Origin: Ferruginibacter sp.
GTDB taxonomy: Bacteria > Bacteroidota > Bacteroidia > Chitinophagales > Chitinophagaceae
Direction: 5' to 3'
DNA: 10,125 bases
NCBI GenBank assembly: GCA_025362765.1
Contig: JANYFI010000647.1
Coordinates: 1 to 10,125, forward strand
In this document: piece after piece, positions 5,820 through 10,125 of the stretch
Numbering within the stretch: the first letter of the stretch is position 1
Layout: each line of letters opens with the position of its first letter
Notes under the pieces: generated by a model
The model's database searches: none
Told to the model about the DNA's origin: nothing
What the model saw: the letters and a program-made list of their open reading frames with translations, nothing else
Made by a program: the position numbers and the translations under genes

Positions 5820-6761
5820 ATGGCACACAATCATTCAGATCATTCGCATGCCGGGCACAGCCACAGCCATGTACCGGAAATAACCAGTATCAACAAAGCC
5901 TTTATTGTAGGTATTGTGTTGAACCTGGCCTACGTTATCATCCAGGTAAGTATTGGGTTATATATCAATTCGCTGGCCCTGCTTTCAGATGCCGGTCATA
6001 ATTTTTTAGATGTGGCAGGCCTGGCCCTGGCAATGGTGGCATTTAAATTGTCCAAATCAAAATCAACCGATAAATATACTTACGGATTTAAAAAATCATC
6101 CATTTTAATTTCTCTGCTCAATGCGGTGATTCTGCTGGTGTCTATCGGGGCCATTGGGTATGAAGCAATTTTTCGTTTCGGCAATCCACAATCGTTGCCG
6201 GGAAAAATCATTGCCCTCATAGCAGCCATTGGTATTGCCATCAATGGTATATCTGCATTTATGTTTTTCAGGGATAGAGAAAAAGACATTAATGTAAAAG
6301 CCGCTTTTCTGCATTTGGCAGCGGACGCACTGGTATCGCTGGGTTTGGTAGTGGGTGGGATTGTTATTTTTTTTACACATTGGTATTGGATAGATCCTTT
6401 GCTGAGTATAATCGTTTGCCTCGTAATTATTGCCAGTACCTGGAGCCTGTTAAAAGACAGTCTGAGGCTTTCATTAGATGGAGTGCCTAACAATGTGGAA
6501 GTGCAAACTATAAAGGAAAAAATATTGAAGAACGCAGGCGTAAAAGATTTCCATCACCTGCATGTATGGGCCATCAGCACAACACAAAATGCCCTCACTG
6601 GCCATATAGTAGTAGCAAATGAATTAACCAATGAGCAGGTGAGTAAATTAAAACACACCATTAAGCACCAATTAGCGCACCTGAATATACAACACGCTAC
6701 GCTGGAAACCGAAACGGAAATTTGTGCGGAAGATGTTTGTGGTGACGAACATCGTTATTAA
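5820..6761 (+). CDS. Cation diffusion facilitator (CzcD-type Zn2+ exporter)
   Basis: 313-residue inner-membrane antiporter of the CDF family that exports Zn2+ or similar divalent cations in exchange for protons. The N-terminus is His-rich (HNHSDHSHAGHSHSH, 3-17), a metal-gathering tail common in CzcD/ZitB forms. Six membrane helices follow. The two halves of the transport site are present: H60-x3-D64 in SDAGHNFLD (helix 2) and H165-x3-D169 in HLAADALVSLG (helix 5), the arrangement usual for Zn2+. The cytoplasmic metal-binding domain (about 215-300) contains LSLDGVPNNV and HHLHVWAIS with H245, H246 and H248. The tail ICAEDVCGDEH (301-311) adds two Cys and a His. Length is normal. It follows mgtE by 128 bases without an obvious promoter of its own. 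Zn2+ is the best guess; Co2+, Cd2+ or Fe2+ are not excluded. Confidence 0.93.
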   Translation: MAHNHSDHSHAGHSHSHVPEITSINKAFIVGIVLNLAYVIIQVSIGLYINSLALLSDAGHNFLDVAGLALAMVAFKLSKSKSTDKYTYGFKKSSILISLLNAVILLVSIGAIGYEAIFRFGNPQSLPGKIIALIAAIGIAINGISAFMFFRDREKDINVKAAFLHLAADALVSLGLVVGGIVIFFTHWYWIDPLLSIIVCLVIIASTWSLLKDSLRLSLDGVPNNVEVQTIKEKILKNAGVKDFHHLHVWAISTTQNALTGHIVVANELTNEQVSKLKHTIKHQLAHLNIQHATLETETEICAEDVCGDEHRY

Positions 6762-6899
6762 TAAATAGCATCAATTTTTTTGAAACAAGAATCGGGCAGA
6801 ATGAAAATTTACCTGATTAATGTCTGTGAATTATCTTCCATCACATTCAAAAATTTAAGAAATTACGCTACTTCATTGTTCAACTGATCACACCAGTGT

Positions 6900-7304
6900 C
6901 TAGCGTTTAAATTTATTAGCACAGCCTTCTATGCAAATTGGATTTATGGGGCTCATCGTCAACTCCCGTTTGATAGTATCAATTTCATAGCTCATTAACT
7001 GTAAACCGGACGCATTTGTAGCCGGCTGAAATTTTACTGTTGCGCTGTCAATGATTTCAAACCTGTTGGCTTCCTTTAAAAAGGATTCAGCAGAAATAAA
7101 TGTACCGTCTGACTTAAATTCAATTGTTTGATTGGCAGGCTGAACAGCATGCCATTCCCCAACACCGCCTAGGCTATACCAATATTCAGTACATGTCCAT
7201 TGCCCAATAAGACTATTGCCGATTGGATTGCTGGTTAGCGAAGATTTTTTACAGCTAAACAGCATAAAAGACAAAATAAATAATTGTATTATTTTCTTTT
7301 TCAT
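6900..7304 (-). CDS. Lipocalin-like outer-membrane lipoprotein
   Basis: 134-residue lipoprotein. The lipobox LFSC places the lipidated cysteine at C18, followed by KKSS. The mature part is a lipocalin-like domain of the Bacteroidota type: LIGQWTCTEYWYSLGG (32-47), TIEFKSDGTFIS (60-71), RFEIIDSATVKF (81-92), a YEID strand, and a C-terminus with CIEGC (C124, C128) before FKR. C124/C128, and C38 in the WTCTE strand, may form a disulphide. Such proteins sit in the periplasm or outer membrane; their ligands are unknown. The ATG at 7304 is chosen over 7349 because it gives a normal lipoprotein signal of 17 residues. It converges with the CDF gene and diverges from the decayed deacylase; no clear promoter was found. 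Confidence 0.85.
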   Translation of the reverse strand: MKKKIIQLFILSFMLFSCKKSSLTSNPIGNSLIGQWTCTEYWYSLGGVGEWHAVQPANQTIEFKSDGTFISAESFLKEANRFEIIDSATVKFQPATNASGLQLMSYEIDTIKRELTMSPINPICIEGCANKFKR

Positions 7305-7409
7305 CGATACTTTTTTCTTTTGACAATTAGTGGTAAAAAATGGTTGCACTCAGTAAATAAATAGTTGATAAAAATGGAGTGTGGGGTTTTTCAAACGCAG
7401 CCAGCCGGG

Positions 7410-7955
7410 GGGAATTTGTATTAGGGTGCCGGTTGTCGGGACAATGTTTTGTTGCCAGTTTTTAAACAGGATTCTTTAAAAAGTATAGAGGTAAAACATT
7501 GGCGGAAGTAACAAAAATCAGGGGAATATCTCCCGAAGAAACTGGTATGGGTTTAATTGTGCAAGACAGCGCAAGAATAGGGGTTTATTTTTGATGAATG
7601 AAGACAATGTAAAAAAGCAATCTATAAACTGGCGAAATCGCCAGCAATAAACTTAAAGTTGCAAAAGCGGGGAGAATTAAAAGTGGGCAATTATGCGGAT
7701 GTACTGGTTTTTGATGCTGCTAAAATAACGGATCACGCCACCTACGATCTACCACAGGAGTATGCAACAGGTAGGATGGATGTTTTTGTAAATGGTAAAC
7801 AGGTGCTGAAGAATGGTGAATATACAGGTGCGTTTCCGGGAAGGTTTATTATAAAGGGCCGGGGTTTGGAAAGGAGTTATGAACTATTAATAGTGCATTG
7901 CGAAGGTTACCCCTTCACTATTGATCATTCTCTCCAATATCAATGGCCGTCATAG
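7410..7955 (+). pseudogene. Degraded N-acyl-D-amino-acid deacylase (D-aminoacylase) remnant
   Basis: Pieces of an amidohydrolase-superfamily D-aminoacylase appear in order in three plus-strand frames. From 7437 one frame reads RDNVLLPVFKQDSLK. From about 7481 the next reads KYRGKTLAEVTKIRG, then ISPEETGMGLIVQDSARIG, ending VYF at a stop (7592-7594). From 7591 the third reads LMNEDNVKKQ, as if one T was lost from a T-run. A frame from about 7611 then carries KLAKSPAINLKLQKRGELK, GNYADVLVFDAAKITDHATY and DVFVNGKQVLKNGEYTG to about 7870. Some 60-70 residues usually found between NVKKQ and the SPAxNLxLxxRG region are missing, and the N-terminal metal-binding half is absent. The last frame runs on past the expected C-terminus to a TAG at 7953-7955, overlapping the next gene's 3' end. 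An in-frame TAG at 7422 interrupts the first piece. The order of motifs makes the family call strong; family spacing is from memory. Confidence 0.85.
7889..7922. terminator. Hairpin between the deacylase remnant and the serine hydrolase gene
   Basis: AATAGTG (7889-7895) pairs perfectly with CACTATT (7916-7922), and inside it GAAGG can pair with CCTTC, leaving a small bulge. It lies 18 bases after the stop of the minus-strand serine hydrolase. No T-run follows, so a terminator role is only a suggestion. Confidence 0.35.
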
Positions 7956-9286
7956 TTAAAAATCAGTCTGGAAAGATCGGGTTCAATTTTCTTTTGCCTG
8001 TTTAATTCATGTTCGTACAACACTTCACCGAGATGTTTCATAAATGGGAAGCCTATAGTGTCATAATCGTACTTATCGTCGTTTAAAATATTATTGCTGT
8101 TACAATTAATAATGGCTGATAAAAAGAATTCAATTTTTTTATCAAAGTCAACAATATAAGCCACGTCAATTAACTCACCATAGGCATCGCCCACTTTGTT
8201 GAACACCCTTATATTTTTAGGCAGCGGGCCTTTTTCTGAACCGAATAATAGAAACTTGCAATAAGCCGGCCAGTAACTGGCTGTGTCCGCGGCATAAGGT
8301 GGATATTGACTTTCTGTGGGTAATTCGCTCATATATTTCAACATAAAATTCCTATCGTCTTCAGTAATATTAAACCTTTGTGAAGCCGTTACTTTTTCCG
8401 GGAAAACAAGGCTTAACAATATGCTGTGCAGGTCTTGCAGGCTGATCCTGTTTTTTTCAGAAAAGTCCATCGGCGCATTGATCAGTGAATCACCTCCGTA
8501 ATAGGATGCACCCAATGAATCTTTCCGCTGTTCATAAACAGCCGAATCATACTGTCCGGCTTGCCTGTAAGTAATTTTGTTATCAGCGCCTAAAAAGGTG
8601 ATTGGATTGGTAGACCGGTTTTGTTGTTGGGTTAGCGGGATGTTTAGCCTGTGCAAAATCTGCACGTCATCATATCCTTTTTGATGCAACTGTTCATTGA
8701 TATACTTTCTGCCCAAAAATTCATACAGCCGGTTGAAAGCGTCATTATCACTCACCAGCAATATCTTTTTTATATACTGTGCGATATCCGGCTTGCCATC
8801 TGGAGTAGTAGGATCATTGTAAACAGCAGTTTGTCCATTTTCTTTTTGCACCTCAGTAATCATCGTGCTATTTCTGTCAATACCCTGCGCCTTTAATTCA
8901 TTTAATCGTTGCAAAGCCAGCAGGCAAATGGGTAGTTTAACGGTGGATGCGGGGTAAAAATACCTCTCCGCGTTTTCATTAAAATAATAATTTTTCAACC
9001 CCGGAATGCCATTGGCGCCTTTGTCAATTTGGGTGTAAATAATTTGTATATTTCTGTACCTGGGATTTTTTAGCAGGGTGTCGAAATATTGCGGGTATTG
9101 CGCCAGTAGCTGCACGAGTAGGCTACCCGTTTTACTGCTATCTGTAACAGTTGCAACCTCAGCTAATTTTAATGAATCATGTGGTGCCGAATCTGCCTTT
9201 ATTATTACCTGTGCGGTTACCCAATTGCAACACAATAAAAGGGTGAAAAAAGAACTCAGCTTTAGCCTGTGGAATTTTATATGCAT
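7940..9286 (-). CDS. Exported serine hydrolase, class A beta-lactamase / DD-peptidase fold
   Basis: 448 residues from the ATG at 9286; an ATG at 9301 would add five. The signal peptide is about 1-26, with cleavage after TAQ. The catalytic domain has the three penicillin-recognising motifs: S114-T-V-K117 (FYPASTVKLP), S179-D-N181 (LLVSDNDAFNRLYE), and K364-V-G366 (FNKVGDAYG) in place of KTG. The domain is longer than a class A beta-lactamase (about 290 residues), with an insertion around 205-290, and I see no ExxLN motif with the deacylating Glu. It therefore more likely acts on cell-wall peptides or an ester/amide substrate than as a beta-lactamase; this is inference. The start at 9286 is favoured because a promoter at 9314-9345 would leave only about 6 bases before 9301. 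The adjacent D-aminoacylase remnant would also act on D-amino-acid compounds, a suggestive but unproven link. Confidence 0.8.
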   Translation of the reverse strand: MHIKFHRLKLSSFFTLLLCCNWVTAQVIIKADSAPHDSLKLAEVATVTDSSKTGSLLVQLLAQYPQYFDTLLKNPRYRNIQIIYTQIDKGANGIPGLKNYYFNENAERYFYPASTVKLPICLLALQRLNELKAQGIDRNSTMITEVQKENGQTAVYNDPTTPDGKPDIAQYIKKILLVSDNDAFNRLYEFLGRKYINEQLHQKGYDDVQILHRLNIPLTQQQNRSTNPITFLGADNKITYRQAGQYDSAVYEQRKDSLGASYYGGDSLINAPMDFSEKNRISLQDLHSILLSLVFPEKVTASQRFNITEDDRNFMLKYMSELPTESQYPPYAADTASYWPAYCKFLLFGSEKGPLPKNIRVFNKVGDAYGELIDVAYIVDFDKKIEFFLSAIINCNSNNILNDDKYDYDTIGFPFMKHLGEVLYEHELNRQKKIEPDLSRLIFNYDGH

Positions 9287-9313
9287 ACCTGTAATTTCCA
9301 TGCAAATTGATGA

Positions 9314-9345
9314 AAAATCTAAAATAAACCACTAACTGACATCAA
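9314..9345 (-). promoter_or_regulatory. Probable promoter of the serine hydrolase gene
   Basis: On the minus strand TAGATTTT (9314-9321) is one base off TAnnTTTG, and TTG (9343-9345) stands 21 bases upstream, inside the known spacing. Transcription near 9307 would favour the ATG at 9286. Confidence 0.4.
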
Positions 9346-9358
9346 ACAGTTTTTCCCT

Positions 9359-9366
9359 TATCTTTG
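9359..9366 (+). promoter_or_regulatory. -7 element of the secDF promoter
   Basis: TATCTTTG matches TAnnTTTG at every fixed position. CTG at 9336-9338 is a weak -33 candidate 20 bases upstream. Transcription would begin near 9373, giving a leader of about 41 bases to the ATG at 9414. Confidence 0.65.
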
Positions 9367-9413
9367 CCAACTTCTAAAAAATTAATAAAAGTAGCTACTA
9401 AAAGTAACCAATT

Positions 9414-10125
9414 ATGAAATTGAAAGGCTTAGTCTGGTTTTTTGCGATTGCCCTGATCTTGATTTCCATCTGGGAATTATCTTATACGGTGGTAGTGCGT
9501 AATTACGAAGCAACTATAAAAACCCAGGCAGAAAGAATTGTAAAATCGCAATACCCGGAACTGACAGGCGAAGACAAAAATGCCATGGTAAAAACCCGGA
9601 TGCGCCACATTCTTGACAGTACCAAAGAAAAAAGCATCTATCCAATCGTTGGAACAAGTTATCAGAAATGTAAAGAAAATGAATTAAACCTTGGATTGGA
9701 TTTGCAAGGCGGTATGAGTGTTACAATGGAAGTTAGTCTGGAGGGATTATTGAAATCAATGAGCAATAACCCGAAAGATCCGGCATTGGTAAAAGCCATT
9801 CAAACAGCAACCGCTCAAAAAATCGCCAGTAATTCCGATTACATCACCTTATTTGCGTCGGCTTTTGCACAACAGAATCCCGGTATTCCACTGGCATCCA
9901 AATTTGCCGGCGCCGGTAAAACTATAAAAATTACAGACAGCGACGATAAAGTAGCATCAAATATCAGAACACTGGGAAAAAGTGCTATCAACGAAACCTA
10001 TAAAATTTTGTTGAAACGTATTGATAAATTCGGCGTTGCGCAGCCAAATATTAACCTGGACGAAAATAAAGGAATTATACAGGTGGAGCTGGCCGGTGTT
10101 ACCGACAAAGAAAGGGTAAGGAAAT
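9414..10125 (+). CDS. secDF: Protein translocase subunit SecDF (N-terminal part, cut by the window)
   Basis: The first 237 residues of a Sec accessory membrane protein, open to the window edge. SecD/SecF use the proton gradient to help pull exported proteins through SecYEG. A first membrane helix (about 5-27) leads into the periplasmic P1 region. LGLDLQGGMSVTMEV (93-107) is the SecD signature, and LLKRIDKFGVAQPNI (199-213) is the conserved 'RvdefGvaep' segment; IIQVELAGVTD (221-231) matches the following 'ivVqLPGv' strand. The long insert between these motifs (about 108-190) is usual for Bacteroidota SecDF, in which SecD and SecF are fused into one chain of about 1000 residues; the fusion is expected from the lineage but not visible here. 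The ATG at 9414 is the first in frame and fits the promoter at 9359. No terminator or second gene is visible. Confidence 0.93.
   Translation, partial: MKLKGLVWFFAIALILISIWELSYTVVVRNYEATIKTQAERIVKSQYPELTGEDKNAMVKTRMRHILDSTKEKSIYPIVGTSYQKCKENELNLGLDLQGGMSVTMEVSLEGLLKSMSNNPKDPALVKAIQTATAQKIASNSDYITLFASAFAQQNPGIPLASKFAGAGKTIKITDSDDKVASNIRTLGKSAINETYKILLKRIDKFGVAQPNINLDENKGIIQVELAGVTDKERVRK

Noticed and set aside
7659..7955. 98-codon plus-strand frame as a stand-alone gene
   Set aside because: It is only the C-terminal piece of the D-aminoacylase remnant; homologous coding continues upstream of its TTG in the same and other frames.

Overview
The window is AT-rich, gene-dense DNA from a member of the Bacteroidota, most likely Chitinophagaceae or a close relative. 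The reasons are -7 elements matching the Bacteroidota consensus TAnnTTTG, few Shine-Dalgarno sequences, and families typical of this group: a lipocalin-like lipoprotein ending in a CIEGC motif, a START-domain exported protein, a small MHCNGKC protein, an exported barrel beginning CPICGCGGG, and a SecD-type N-terminus characteristic of the large fused SecDF. Family assignments come from reading the sequence; no database search was possible.

Layout. (1) 1-571, minus: a YdjM-type membrane metal-dependent hydrolase that appears frameshifted near its C-terminus, with a well-formed promoter at 621-648. (2) 851-2526, minus: a probable metal- or redox-linked pair, a small membrane-anchored Cys protein (2099-2476) followed by an exported beta-barrel-like protein with a Cys-rich mature N-terminus (940-1854). 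A perfect TTATGA-N6-TCATAA palindrome resembling a CRP/FNR-family operator lies just upstream. (3) 2527-3102: a gap with hairpins and a good intrinsic terminator, then a 69-residue helix-turn-helix protein. (4) 3324-3971, minus: a secreted START-domain protein, divergent from (5) 4303-6761, plus: the Mg2+ channel MgtE and a cation diffusion facilitator, together a divalent-cation pair. (6) 6900-7304, minus: a lipocalin-like lipoprotein. (7) 7410-7955, plus: a degraded N-acyl-D-amino-acid deacylase (D-aminoacylase) remnant spread over three reading frames, with an internal deletion and no N-terminal half. (8) 7940-9286, minus: an exported serine hydrolase of the class A beta-lactamase/DD-peptidase fold. 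(9) 9414-10125, plus: the start of secDF behind a canonical promoter, running off the window.

Most genes are ordinary housekeeping or envelope functions. Two themes stand out. One is metal handling: MgtE, the CDF exporter, and possibly the Cys-protein/barrel pair. The other is decay: one pseudogene and one probable frameshift. I found no mobile element, CRISPR array, tRNA or rRNA, and no convincing new defence or biosynthetic system. The least-explained part is the Cys-protein/barrel locus with its operator-like palindrome and structured spacers.
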